Shown: positions 9,242 through 17,590 of the stretch, in pieces
How positions within the stretch are numbered: position 1 is the first letter of the stretch
Layout: each line of letters begins with the position of its first letter
Source: Actinacidiphila yanglinensis
Lineage (GTDB): Bacteria; Actinomycetota; Actinomycetes; Streptomycetales; Streptomycetaceae
Assembly (NCBI RefSeq): GCF_900107965.1
Contig: NZ_FNVU01000007.1
Span: 248,001-312,000, forward strand
Direction: 5' to 3'
DNA length: 64,000 nt
Program-made: the position numbers and the translations under genes
The notes under the pieces: model-generated
Told to the model about the DNA's origin: nothing
Seen by the model: the letters and a program-made list of their open reading frames with translations, nothing else
Databases searched by the model: none

Positions 9242-9601
9242 CCGAAGATGATCGCAGCCGGCCGGCACCACCTCGACACCGAGACCACACCAGTAGGGCA
9301 GTTGTGGATCGCGATCTGTCGGTGGGTGGATCGGGGGCTCGCCGGTTCGATGCAGAAGTCGCGCCGGTCGCTCTACGGTCCCGCTGGACGCTGCGTCCGG
9401 ACCCGGCCGCCTCCGCTGACCGGACGGGTCCGCGATCGGATGGCGACCGCCACGGCGAATGTCCGCCGCCACCCCCGCCCGATGTTCACCGAACTCGGCG
9501 AGGCGAACATATCTCGCGACGACGGCCGTTCGGCAGGACGTCCACCCACCGAGCTCGGCACATCCGAGGCGTTGGCGGCCATCGAACGCGGCCGGGCCGA
9601 T
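9242..9601 (-). other. open spacer between SMI1 remnant and DUF2625 gene
   Basis: 360 bases that stay open in the frame of the DUF2625 gene but show no recognisable domain (Arg/Pro-rich conceptual translation). I interpret it as joined non-coding or decayed sequence rather than a linker, because its composition is unlike either neighbour. Confidence 0.45.
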
Positions 9602-9871
9602 GGCCTCACCGTCCGCGGGACCGCCCGCCGCCCAGTGGCGAACCCAACCAGCGAAGCCCGACTCGGCCGTGGTGTGCCCGAACTCCGCACCGAACGGGGT
9701 AGCTCCCTCGCCGGTGACGAGCCATAGGTGACCGCGGTGCGGCCCCGTGACGACCAGATGCCAGTTCATCCCGCAGCCATCAGTACCCAGCACGACCGAA
9801 CCGTGGTCGATGACCTCGCCGATGAGCGGACAATCTCCTCCGACGGCCGGGCGTCGTCCCCTCACAACCAC
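9602..9871 (-). pseudogene. SMI1/KNR4-family remnant (C-terminal half)
   Basis: Conceptual translation from a GTG at 9871 gives about 90 residues containing DHGSVVLGTDGCGMNWHLVV, GHLWLVTGEGATPFG and FAGWVRHWAAG, which is the C-terminal half of a SMI1/KNR4 (SUKH) protein. The normal N-terminal ~70 residues are not visible upstream. SUKH proteins are immunity factors to polymorphic toxins; this looks like an immunity-gene remnant. It runs in frame into the DUF2625 gene. Confidence 0.6.
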
Positions 9872-10000
9872 GCTGAGGTCAGCGAAAAGGGCCTGGATTC
9901 GGCATCTCGGTCCTCGCCTACGGCACCATCGTCAGCGCGGTGATCATGCGCGGATCGAGGCCGCTCCGGAGCGGTGGGGGCACCCGGCCGATCACGCCGG

Positions 10001-10213
10001 CTACCGCTTCAGTGCCCGGTAGCGCTTCATGAGGGCGGTGATCCTGGCAGGGTCGGCCCCGCCGTTGAGCTCTGCCAGCAGGTCGTCCGGGCACAGCTCG
10101 TAGAGGTCACCCCACCAACGGCCCACCTTGGTGTCCCAGATGCGATAGCCACCGGGCACTCCACGCGCGACGTACCGCCTCCTGCTCACACGGCGCCCCC
10201 GTCCCTCAGACAT
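10001..10213 (-). CDS. small conserved-looking protein (70 aa)
   Basis: The product has an Arg-rich start and then YVARGVPGGYRIWDTKVGRWWGDLY and ELCPDDLLAELNGG, ending in MKRYRALKR. The 'G(G/W)xRIWDxKxxRWWG' and 'LCPDxLLAELNG' patterns recur in small Streptomyces proteins of unknown function. The start could be the GTG nine residues in (VSRRRYV). It is the last gene before the integration site. Confidence 0.5.
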   Translation of the reverse strand: MSEGRGRRVSRRRYVARGVPGGYRIWDTKVGRWWGDLYELCPDDLLAELNGGADPARITALMKRYRALKR

Positions 10214-10250
10214 GCCCCACGCTTCGGCCCCCGCGCACCCCGGAAACCAC

Positions 10251-10294
10251 TGAGGGGCCCGCGGCCAGCGTATTAGCTGGTCACAGGCCCCTCA
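10251..10294 (-). terminator. chromosomal tRNA-Tyr terminator
   Basis: A two-part hairpin: outer arms TGAGGGGCC (10251-10259) and GGCCCCTCA (10286-10294), inner arms CCAGC (10265-10269) and GCTGG (10276-10280). On the minus strand it lies immediately after the 3' end of the tRNA-Tyr half at 10298-10352, so before integration it would have terminated the tRNA. Confidence 0.7.
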
Positions 10295-10297
10295 AGA

Positions 10298-10352
10298 GGT
10301 GTGGCGGCACGTGGATTCGAACCACGGTAGGCTAAGCCGACGGATTTACAGT
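10298..10352 (-). repeat. AICE left attachment site (tRNA-Tyr 3' part)
   Basis: 55 bp identical to 36327-36381. It covers the tRNA-Tyr sequence from the anticodon region to the 3' end plus four bases beyond. The copy lacks the 5' half of the tRNA (the sequence diverges at 10353), so it is not a functional tRNA gene. This is the direct repeat expected from tyrosine-recombinase integration into tRNA-Tyr. Confidence 0.95.
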
Positions 10353-10480
10353 GGGCTCCTTTAACCGCCTATGAGCTGCGAAGTTCTGTGTGCCTCATTC
10401 CCCGGGGAACACCTGGGGGAGGACGCCGCGCTCTCACCGGGCGCGCCATAGCCCGGCTCAGCGCACCCGGGCGAAGTCGG

Positions 10481-11719
10481 TCACAATCCATCGATCTCTC
10501 GGTCATCAGGCAAGTCGGGCGCCGGGTGGGGTTCACCATCCAGCTCACTCTCACGAACGCGCGCCCAGAACTGGCCGTCCACCGAGAACTTCGGTCGCGC
10601 ATCGTCGGATGAGACGGGAACAAGGCGGGTGGAGATCCACTCGCCCTTGATCGGTACCGGCAGTTCGAGAGCGCGGGCGACGTGTGGGTGTGATCCTTGG
10701 TGACCCAGCACGACGATGCCCTCCGGACGCAGCTTCTTCCTTGCGTCGCGGGCTCGCTTCGGCGAGTCGTCCTGCTGGCCGACGGTCAGCACGGTCTGTC
10801 TGCCAATGAGCCGGTCCGGAACCTCGCGAAACAGCTGATTCACCCGCTGCTGTCCCGATGCTCGGCCCCGCGTTGATGCAGTGAGAATCCGCTCGCGTGT
10901 TTCGGGTTCCAGGTGGCGCAGCAGGTTCGTCGGCAAATCTGTCTGGAGCCCGCCCCAGAGCCAGTGCACCTCAGACTTGGCGCCGTAGTCGAGCTTGCGT
11001 TTGTTGTCTCGGTTGTAGGCACGTACGCGGTTGCCGTCTGCATCCCGCTCCTGCCTCCATCGCAGGCGCTCATCGGTGATACGCACTATGCCCACGGCCC
11101 ACTGGCACGTGTCATCGTTCATCCAGGTCAGGACTGCCACATGGTTGGCCCGGCCACTACGCTCGCCGTGGTCAGCGCACAGATACATCTCCATCGGGAT
11201 CTCCCAGCCTCCGAGATCTTTGGAAAACTTGCAGTCGATGTCGAGGCCAGCTATGGACCAGTCGAGGTCAGCGCCGTTGTCGATGTCGAACTCTTTGGTG
11301 AGGTTCACCTCGACGGTTGTGCCGAGATGCGTCTTCTCCGTCTTTGTCAGTTGCTGGTACGCCCAGCGCCCCGTCCGTGGACCATCGAGCAATTCGTCGA
11401 GGGAGTCACGGAGCGCCCACCGGAAGCGCTCTCGCGCCTCCGGCCGGTCGTAGAACCACTCCACGAATGGGGCAAGGTCATCGGGTACACGCTGCTGAAG
11501 ACCAGGCTGGATCCGCCACTCGCGCGGCACCCTGCCCATGGGCTCGCCCGGCGGATCCCAGGTGCGGAACGTGTTGCGGCGCGAGTACTTCGCCGCCAAC
11601 GCTCGCGACTCCTGCAAGCCAGCCTGAGCGGCGTCCTCCGGGAACGGCAGACCCTCTTGTATCGTCACGCACTGAAGTCTGGCAGCAGGCATCGAGCCCG
11701 GTTCTACGAACCCCGCCAC
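10481..11719 (-). CDS. NaeI-like type IIE restriction endonuclease
   Basis: 412 residues; NaeI itself is 317, and the difference is mainly an ~65-residue N-terminal extension (the start may be 11692 or further in). From residue 95 on it follows NaeI closely: RTGRWAYQQLTKTEKTHLGT, VEVNLTKEF, IDCKFS, GQQRVNQLFREVPDRLIGR, LRPEGIVVLGHQGS. The NaeI active-site residues E70, D86, D95 and K97 correspond by spacing to E137, D153, D162 and K164 here. The segment DELLDGPRTGRW aligns with the NaeI DQLYDGQRTGRW motif that resembles a DNA-ligase active site; Leu43 of NaeI is Leu110 here, so a nuclease and not a topoisomerase is predicted. NaeI cuts GCCGGC; the same specificity is an inference. The methyltransferase gene is 19 bp upstream on the same strand. 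Confidence 0.88.
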   Translation of the reverse strand: MAGFVEPGSMPAARLQCVTIQEGLPFPEDAAQAGLQESRALAAKYSRRNTFRTWDPPGEPMGRVPREWRIQPGLQQRVPDDLAPFVEWFYDRPEARERFRWALRDSLDELLDGPRTGRWAYQQLTKTEKTHLGTTVEVNLTKEFDIDNGADLDWSIAGLDIDCKFSKDLGGWEIPMEMYLCADHGERSGRANHVAVLTWMNDDTCQWAVGIVRITDERLRWRQERDADGNRVRAYNRDNKRKLDYGAKSEVHWLWGGLQTDLPTNLLRHLEPETRERILTASTRGRASGQQRVNQLFREVPDRLIGRQTVLTVGQQDDSPKRARDARKKLRPEGIVVLGHQGSHPHVARALELPVPIKGEWISTRLVPVSSDDARPKFSVDGQFWARVRESELDGEPHPAPDLPDDREIDGL

Positions 11720-11738
11720 GGGGGACCGCGGTCAGCAA

Positions 11739-12812
11739 TCAGCACTCAACGGGAGAGGCATCCTCGACCGGCTGGCGAACCGTCCACGTATTAAGACCTT
11801 GCAGCTTGTCATCACTCGGGCTGTCCCAGCCGAATGCAGTGCTCAGGACATGCATAGCCAGTCTAGGAGGCACGGCGTTGCCGATCTGCTGACCGACGTC
11901 ACGTCCGGACCAAGGGTAGTTGGTCGGGAAGGTCTGAAGGCGGCCTGCTTCCGAGAAGGAGAAGCGGTCGAGTTCGGAGCCGTCCGGGCCGACTACCCGG
12001 TTACGGGAGATCTTCCCCGTGACTGTGGCGGACGGCTCATCGGACCGCCTGCGACCGCGAGCTTTCGGGTCGCCACCGGTGCCGTAGTTGGAGATGACCT
12101 CGAAGGCGGTCGGTCGGCTGATCACGTCTGCCATTGTCCGCCACGGCAACAGGTTCGTGTCCCCGGAGTCTTGCCCGACGCCCTTGCGGTAGATGCGGTG
12201 TGTCGCTGATGGGAGGGTCACCGGGTCCTTGCCGTATCGGGCGATCAGGACAGCCCGCCGACGGGTTTGGGGGACCCCAAATGCTTCAGTGTGCAAGATG
12301 CCGCAGTCGACCTGGTAGCCCTCCTCGACCAGTGCCTTCGCATATGCCTTCCAGACCGGAAGTACAGCGGGCACCTGCTCAAGGACGATCGCCCGGTAAG
12401 GGCGGTCGAGTTTGTCGATGGCGTCGAGCGCCCACATGAGGGGTTGCAGGACGAGCCCCGTCCGCTCGTCGTCCAGCTTGGCAAGGTCCTTCTCGATCTC
12501 CTCGCGATCGTCCCGGGCCACGAGCCGTTCAACAAACGTCAGAACTTCGTCGAGGGCCCTGCGGCCGACGCCTGTTCCCGCGACGGTGAAAGTCTGGCAC
12601 GGCGGCCCGCCAGCCAAGACGTCCGCCTCGGGGAAGTCGGAGGGTCCATATAGACGGACGTCACCCTCGGCTGTCTCAAGCCCCGCGGCACGGCGGGTAG
12701 TACATGCGGCCGCGTCCCATTCGACGCCCACCGTGGAGACACCAAGCTTCTCCGCTGCCACGTCGAGCCCGCCGGGGCCGGCGAAGAGGTCCACGATTTT
12801 GGTGGGCTGCAC
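11739..12812 (-). CDS. DNA (cytosine-5) methyltransferase, partner of the NaeI-like enzyme
   Basis: 357 residues with the C5-methyltransferase motifs in order: I (VDLFAGPGGLD, residues 7-17, AdoMet site), IV (GGPPCQTFTVAGTG with the catalytic Cys near 73), VI (LEQVPAV, here EQV in place of the usual ENV), VIII (PQTRRRAVLIA), and X (GQQIGNAVPPRLA). The region between VIII and IX is the target-recognition part. It would protect the host from the adjacent NaeI-like nuclease; NaeI methylases are also C5 enzymes. It is transcribed before the nuclease gene, which is the safe order for establishment in a new host. Confidence 0.92.
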   Translation of the reverse strand: MQPTKIVDLFAGPGGLDVAAEKLGVSTVGVEWDAAACTTRRAAGLETAEGDVRLYGPSDFPEADVLAGGPPCQTFTVAGTGVGRRALDEVLTFVERLVARDDREEIEKDLAKLDDERTGLVLQPLMWALDAIDKLDRPYRAIVLEQVPAVLPVWKAYAKALVEEGYQVDCGILHTEAFGVPQTRRRAVLIARYGKDPVTLPSATHRIYRKGVGQDSGDTNLLPWRTMADVISRPTAFEVISNYGTGGDPKARGRRRSDEPSATVTGKISRNRVVGPDGSELDRFSFSEAGRLQTFPTNYPWSGRDVGQQIGNAVPPRLAMHVLSTAFGWDSPSDDKLQGLNTWTVRQPVEDASPVEC

Positions 12813-13550
12813 TCAAGTCTCCAGATGTGTCTTAACGGGGCGACAATGCTCCGAACTCCGCGAGCCTGGTTGCCCGCTCTGACTGCCGCTCGCCGGAGAC
12901 GATGCAGCGTACCGCGAGGCACGGACAACGAAGCTTCATCCTCTTGCGATGTCGTCCTCTCCCTGACGAGGAGGGCCCGGAGCTCCCTGCGGACGCTCCC
13001 GCGAGAGGCGCCCCATCGCGTTGCCCGCTCCTCCGTTGAGGTCGCGTATGGCAGCCCGCCGTGCTGGTCTTCTCATATGGGGCTGATCGGGGGCGGCGGC
13101 GCTCGCCCACCTGCGACGCGCAAGGAGCACCACAGCGGTTTTCACGAGGACCGCCCCCGAGAAACATGCATACGTTGACCTGCCTGGCCCGGACCGTTGC
13201 TCATGATCGCGCGATGTGGCCCGTGCATAGCCCGTGGGGTCCCACCCCACGCGCTTTCCAACGGCGCCTATGAGCGTTCGAGCGTTCCGCCTGGGTGGCG
13301 CCAGCCTCTCCCCGCACACACCCTCTCCTGTGGGCTCAAGTCCATCCGATGCGGCCCGCGCGACCCCTGGTGCCGCGTCCCGAAGCGTCCGCTCCCCGGC
13401 TGCGCCATACGTCAGTTCGATTACGTATTACGTGCTCGATATCGCGTAGAATCCAACTGTACGTTGCATTCTGTTTTGCCTACGTGACAATTATCGCGTA
13501 GCTTCCTCTCGGTCGGACGTACTGAACGTCCGCGAGCGAAGGAAGCCAAC
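12813..13550. promoter_or_regulatory. long divergent non-coding region upstream of the dndB-like gene
   Basis: 738 bases between the divergent methyltransferase and dndB-like genes with no supportable gene. It holds a perfect hairpin (CGTGGGGT at 13233-13240, ACCCCACG at 13244-13251), two TTACGT copies at 13421 and 13428, and an exact 10-bp repeat TATCGCGTAG at 13440-13449 and 13492-13501 in an unusually AT-rich patch just before the dndB-like start. DndB proteins are known to bind their own promoter regions, so these repeats are operator candidates. Confidence 0.5.
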
Positions 13551-14756
13551 GTGGAAGAGACCACGGAGCCCAGCGGCCCCGCTGTCGTGCCATCCCGACC
13601 GAAAATCCCGTACGGGCGCGTCGCGTACCCGGCTATCGGCTACAAGATGGGTAGCCGGCAGATGGTGACCACCGTGATGAGCCCGGTCACCTACGTCGGG
13701 ACCGTCGGCGACCGCGAGAACTGGGACCCGCTGCAGGGAACTGGGACCAACCGCAAGGAGGACAAGAACCACCGCCAGGCCATTGCCAAGTACATCGAAG
13801 AGACCGACGACTACGTCCTCAACTCGGTCCTTGTGTACTACAGCCTCGACGACGCCGAGTTCATGGCGGACGACCCCGAGGCTCCGATCAGCATGGGCAC
13901 GCTCTACGTGCGGCCGGGTGCGAAGGCCAAGGTGGGCGACGGCGGTCACCGCACCTCCGCCTACGGCGACGTCATCGAGGCCCACCGGCATGGCGACGAC
14001 GTGCTCCACCGGCTGCAAGCCAACGGCCAGCCCGTGATCGTAGTGCTAGACGACGACCAGGCACGTCGGGCGCAGGACTTCACTGACCTGCAGCAGAACG
14101 CCAAGCCGCTCAACGCGTCTATCGCACAGTCCATGGACCGCCGACAGGCGATCAACATGATGCTGCTGGAGGAGGTGCTCAAGGGCGGACGGGTGTCGCT
14201 GTTCGAGGGGGGTAAACGGATCGAGTTCCTCACCGACTCGCCCGGCAAGCTTTCGCCAAAGCTCACGGGCTTCAAGACGCTCCGGTACGCCACGGGCACG
14301 CTCCTGGTCGGGACCGGCCCCCGTTCGTCCCGGGCCTGGGACGAGGCCGTCGCGGTCGAGATCGCTACCGCCGGACATGACGACGCGCTTCAGAGGATGG
14401 TCGATTTTTGGGCCGGGTTCGGCGCTCTGCCCGAGGTGGCAACCGCTCTGGCGATCCCCAGCGGGATGGTCAAGCTGCGCGAAGCCACGTGGCTGACCAG
14501 TGCCAACGTCTTGTACGCGCTGGCCGCAGCGGTGCGCGAGGTCACACATGGCACCAACGTGAGCATCGCGCAGGCGATGAAGGCGGCCGCGGCCATCGAC
14601 TTCACCCGCGCGGGGAACACCTTCCACGGCACCCTCGTCGAGCCAGCCAAGTACGACGACGAGGGCAACCTGGAGGCCAAGGAGAAGGCCATGACCGGCC
14701 GAGACGCCTGGGAAGGAGCCGCAGAAAAGCTGGCCGCCAGAATGCGGCAGAACTGA
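13551..14756 (+). CDS. dndB: DndB-family protein (DGQHR-type), solitary
   Basis: 401 residues. The central sequence VGDGGHRTSAYGDV (D130-R134) is the DGQHR signature of DndB/DGQHR proteins in a DGGHR variant; the surrounding order (VxPGAKAKVGDGGHR, later VIVVLDDDQARRAQDFTDLQQNAKPLNASI) matches the ParB-nuclease-like fold of that family. DndB is the transcriptional regulator of dndBCDE phosphorothioation clusters and also influences modification. No dndA, C, D or E gene lies in this window, so the protein must act on something else or be an orphan. It converges on the McrB-N/DUF3883 gene. No close RBS beyond GAAGGAAG is visible. Gene symbol marks family membership, not a proven role. Confidence 0.75.
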   Translation: MEETTEPSGPAVVPSRPKIPYGRVAYPAIGYKMGSRQMVTTVMSPVTYVGTVGDRENWDPLQGTGTNRKEDKNHRQAIAKYIEETDDYVLNSVLVYYSLDDAEFMADDPEAPISMGTLYVRPGAKAKVGDGGHRTSAYGDVIEAHRHGDDVLHRLQANGQPVIVVLDDDQARRAQDFTDLQQNAKPLNASIAQSMDRRQAINMMLLEEVLKGGRVSLFEGGKRIEFLTDSPGKLSPKLTGFKTLRYATGTLLVGTGPRSSRAWDEAVAVEIATAGHDDALQRMVDFWAGFGALPEVATALAIPSGMVKLREATWLTSANVLYALAAAVREVTHGTNVSIAQAMKAAAAIDFTRAGNTFHGTLVEPAKYDDEGNLEAKEKAMTGRDAWEGAAEKLAARMRQN

Positions 14757-14791
14757 CGGCAACAGCTCGACCCGCTGACCTCAGCCGCTGA

Positions 14792-14828
14792 AGCGGGACC
14801 CCCGGAATTGAGGTCCGGGGGTCCCGCT
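14792..14828. terminator. bidirectional terminator between dndB-like and nuclease genes
   Basis: A perfect 15-bp stem (14792-14806 with 14814-14828) closing a 7-base loop, located 35 bp after the dndB-like stop and 25 bp before the stop of the convergent gene. It should end transcription from both sides. Confidence 0.85.
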
Positions 14829-14852
14829 CCAGTCTGTACCACGCCACGGCCG

Positions 14853-16085
14853 TCACGCGCGTGGAAGCTGGCCCACCTGCCGTTGTGGAGGGACGACAAC
14901 TGGCGATGGTGCCTCTTCGGTTTGACTGGCTGACCCTCCGCCGACCTGGGTTCGATAGGCGTAAGAGATCACCGTGAGGTCTTCGTCCTCGACGGCCCAA
15001 GGAGAGGTGCAGTGCAAGACGCCCCCGGACGCCATTGGCTCCGCCCCTGTTCGGTCCAACTCGATCGAGTGCACGACAACCAACGCGTTGTCGGGGTAGT
15101 ACTTACGCTGCTTCTCCACCTCGTTGCGGGTAAGGATCACCTCCAGCCCAGCCGAGGTGGTCCCTTTGACCTCAACGTGCAGCCGTCCCCCTTCTCTCCT
15201 GAGCAGGAGGTCGAAGGACTCCTTGTCGCCAACGTCCTTGACCGTCCAACCCTCGGCCTTGAAGTACTCGGTGGCCAGGCGGACGCTCTGACGCTCGATG
15301 GCCTTGCGCTCGCTCGACGTCAACAGGAAGCCCTGGCCCGCCCTGGGCGACCGCGCGCCGCCGCGGGTACGACGGCCGGCGGTCTTCGCCGCGCTCTGCT
15401 CCGCCTCCAAGACCTCCGGAGTCGGATCCCCCGGGATGTACGGGGCCAGACGCTCAGCGGCATACAAGATGCCGAGAAGCCCAGCCATGAAGCGCAGATC
15501 CTCCAACAGGATTTCCTGCCCCGGCAGTCGATCCCGCTCGTAGGAGATGGCCAACACGTTGCCAGGACCGTAGCCGCGCCCCAGGGGTGTCCGAGCGTCT
15601 AGCTCTATGGTCTCGTGCAGGTCCGAGCGCCTGGCCGTAGCCCCCATCAGCAGAGGCCGGGCCCAGTCGACACGAGCCCGGAGATCCTCGACTCTGCGCG
15701 GTTTGAACACCCCTCCTGTCCAGATGGTCGTCCCCTGGTTCAACGACAGGTAGACCCGGCGACCGGAGGCACTGAACAGATAGACCACGTACCACCCAGT
15801 GGTCGAACTGGGCGACTGCTCCCGTCCGAAGACTCGGACCCACGGAATCTCCGACTTGAGACCCGTACCGTCTCGCCCCTCGACGCCCAAGTCGTCCACC
15901 AAAACGCCCAGCGCTACCGACAACCCATCCCCGTACGCACGCAAGAGCTCGGGCAACTGCTGCCGGATGACGACGCCGCGTTCCCGCATCTCTTCCGTGT
16001 TACTCGCCGCCCAAGACGACTGCCGCGCAAGGACCTTGCTCAGGAGATCATCCACGCGGGGCAGCGTAGACCTGAACACTGACAT
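14853..16085 (-). CDS. McrB-N (DUF3578)-DUF3883 protein, putative modification-dependent nuclease
   Basis: 410 residues in two parts. Residues ~10-190 resemble the McrB N-terminal/DUF3578 domain (GWYVVYLFSASGRRVYLSLNQGTT is its hallmark strand pair), a domain found at the front of McrB-like restriction proteins. After an Arg/Gly linker (~235-255), residues 260-375 form a DUF3883 domain with a PD-(D/E)XK-like site: E273, D292 (FDLLLRREGG) and E305-V-K307. The combination suggests a protein that recognises DNA or modified DNA and cuts it. It converges on the dndB-like gene and shares a terminator with it. No ATPase such as an McrB AAA+ domain is fused or adjacent. Function is inferred from domains. 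Confidence 0.75.
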   Translation of the reverse strand: MSVFRSTLPRVDDLLSKVLARQSSWAASNTEEMRERGVVIRQQLPELLRAYGDGLSVALGVLVDDLGVEGRDGTGLKSEIPWVRVFGREQSPSSTTGWYVVYLFSASGRRVYLSLNQGTTIWTGGVFKPRRVEDLRARVDWARPLLMGATARRSDLHETIELDARTPLGRGYGPGNVLAISYERDRLPGQEILLEDLRFMAGLLGILYAAERLAPYIPGDPTPEVLEAEQSAAKTAGRRTRGGARSPRAGQGFLLTSSERKAIERQSVRLATEYFKAEGWTVKDVGDKESFDLLLRREGGRLHVEVKGTTSAGLEVILTRNEVEKQRKYYPDNALVVVHSIELDRTGAEPMASGGVLHCTSPWAVEDEDLTVISYAYRTQVGGGSASQTEEAPSPVVVPPQRQVGQLPRA

Positions 16086-16558
16086 CCCAGGGCGGTAGGT
16101 ACATGGGACAACTCAGCGGCCTGCGACGGGTTTGGGCTACCACTTTCCACCCTGAACCTCGGGTCTGGGATCTCGCCGATGCACGACGCCTTTACAGTGA
16201 ATCGGCTTCGCCCCTCCCGACCAGCCACTTTGTGCCTATTTGGCCCGTTTGGGGAACGCCGGGAGAATGATCAAGCTCTTAGGTGAGTCAGCAGGCAACG
16301 CTCACTTGGGGAACGTCGGGCACGGACCTCTCCCACCTGACCGGCACAGAGCACCAACGGTCATCCTCGTCAGGTGAAGTGCGCCGACGTTGCTGTCGGG
16401 GATTGCCGTCAGGCCGCCGCTGAGAACGTGAAGACGGACCAGCAACCGCGCACCCCCGTCCCATCCCTCCCAGTGAACGTTACGGCAAGCCCATCGAATG
16501 ATCCGGACGACCTCACAAAGGACTGGCTGGGCACCGCTGCTCCGGACAGGATGCCGTC
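16086..16558. other. intergenic region with a 15-bp repeat
   Basis: 473 bases. Two copies of TTGGGGAACGYCGGG lie at 16249-16263 and 16306-16320 (one mismatch), 57 bp apart; their role is unknown. The region must hold the promoter of the divergent McrB-N gene. No gene is supported. Confidence 0.5.
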
Positions 16559-17184
16559 ATGCGCTTCGCCAACGAGGATCCCGAACTGCTCACACTGGTC
16601 CACCGCTACGTCAGACCCGACCGGCGCTACCTCAAGCTCGGCGGAAACGCCCTGCGGCTGGCCGAACCCGAGCGCGCGCAGTTCACACGAGACCTGGGCG
16701 AGGCTGCCGGCGAAATTACCCCGCACGACCTGGGCACCCTGCCCGAAGGTGGATGGCGTGAGTGCAATACCGCCGACTGGCTCATAGCCGTCGCCCGCAG
16801 AATCGAGTTCCGCGAACCCTCGGCGAACTCCTCTTCGCCAGGCAATGGCCCGGCGCCGGGGCGGCCTACTGCGTCGCCCTCGCCACCTTCCGCACATCCG
16901 CCGACGCCACCTTCCTGGCCGCCTACCTCGACCGCTACCTGCGCCTCCCCGACCTTTACTACGACCAGCCAGCCGCCCTCGGCAGGCTCTGGTTGCTCGA
17001 CGCCAAGCTCGGCACGCATCAGGCAGAGCAGTTCCTCGCTCCGGACGGCCTTTGGCAGCAGTGGATCGACGGCCCGCCCAGCAAGGACTACAACACGCTG
17101 GACCACTACCGCAAGTTCATCGGCCAACTCTGTCTTTTCGCTGATCAGAGGGCCAGACACTGCACTCGGCAGGGTGACACCTGA
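16559..17184 (+). pseudogene. DUF6000-family gene with a single-base frameshift
   Basis: The first frame (from ATG 16559) reads MRFANEDPELLTLVHRYVRP and on through RYLKLGGNALRLAEPERAQF and GGWRECNTADWLIAVARRIEFRE; the second, from about 16815, reads LGELLFARQWPGAGAAYCVA, then YLDRYLRLPDLYYDQPAALG and GLWQQWIDGP. Joined, they form one full DUF6000 protein. At 16810-16825 the DNA reads CGCGAACCCTCGGCG where CGC GAA CGC CTC GGC is expected, so one G is missing. Function of DUF6000 is unknown. It is either a recent inactivation or a sequencing error. Confidence 0.75.
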
Positions 17185-17572
17185 ATGGGGACGCGTGCCT
17201 CTACGGCGGTCTCGTCGTCGGGATCTACGCATTATGAGTTGTCCGATCTTGGTCCGCGACGGTCCATGAACATCCTTCGTCACAGGTCAAACGGCGATCT
17301 AGACGCGGAGGAACGACTCCGGACCACGGCAGACCATCGGACAATCGAGACCGGAACTGAGACCGGTCGGCCTCTGATCTGCGGACGCTGTGAGCCGTCG
17401 GCCAACCTCCGTGCAAGTGCCGCACACGGCTCCCGAGAAGCCTGACACTCCTGCGTATGGGAGCAGGGGTGCACCCGCTTTGATGTCGCCGAAACCCGGG
17501 GCGAATTGCTCTGAACCTGGGCTACCTCTCTACAGCTAGGCCCAGTACGCGTACCTCACACTTGATAAATCG
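17185..17572. other. intergenic region, no gene recognised
   Basis: About 390 bases after the DUF6000 remnant. GC falls toward its right end, marking entry into the low-GC Hachiman segment. A TTGATA at 17562-17567 is a possible -35 element for the downstream genes. No coding region is supported. Confidence 0.4.
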
Positions 17573-17574
17573 AT

Positions 17575-17590
17575 CATATTTTCGAATATG
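17575..17590. promoter_or_regulatory. palindrome upstream of hamA
   Basis: CATATT-TTCG-AATATG, a 16-bp inverted repeat in the most AT-rich patch of the element, about 180 bp before hamA. It may be an operator or a small hairpin in the leader. Confidence 0.45.

Noticed and set aside
10302..10375. A second tRNA-Tyr gene at the left end
   Set aside because: Only the 3' part matches; the 5' acceptor and D arm are absent, so it is the att remnant.
12832..13319. Overlapping minus-strand reading frames in the dndB upstream region
   Set aside because: Arg/Pro/Ser-rich conceptual products without domains or RBS, typical of GC-rich antisense frames.
13551..16085. A complete dnd phosphorothioation cluster
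   Set aside because: No cysteine desulfurase, DndC, DndD or DndE homologue is present on either strand in the element.
17185..17445. An 86-codon frame after the DUF6000 remnant
   Set aside because: No RBS and the product is Arg/Thr/Ser-rich without structure; likely chance.
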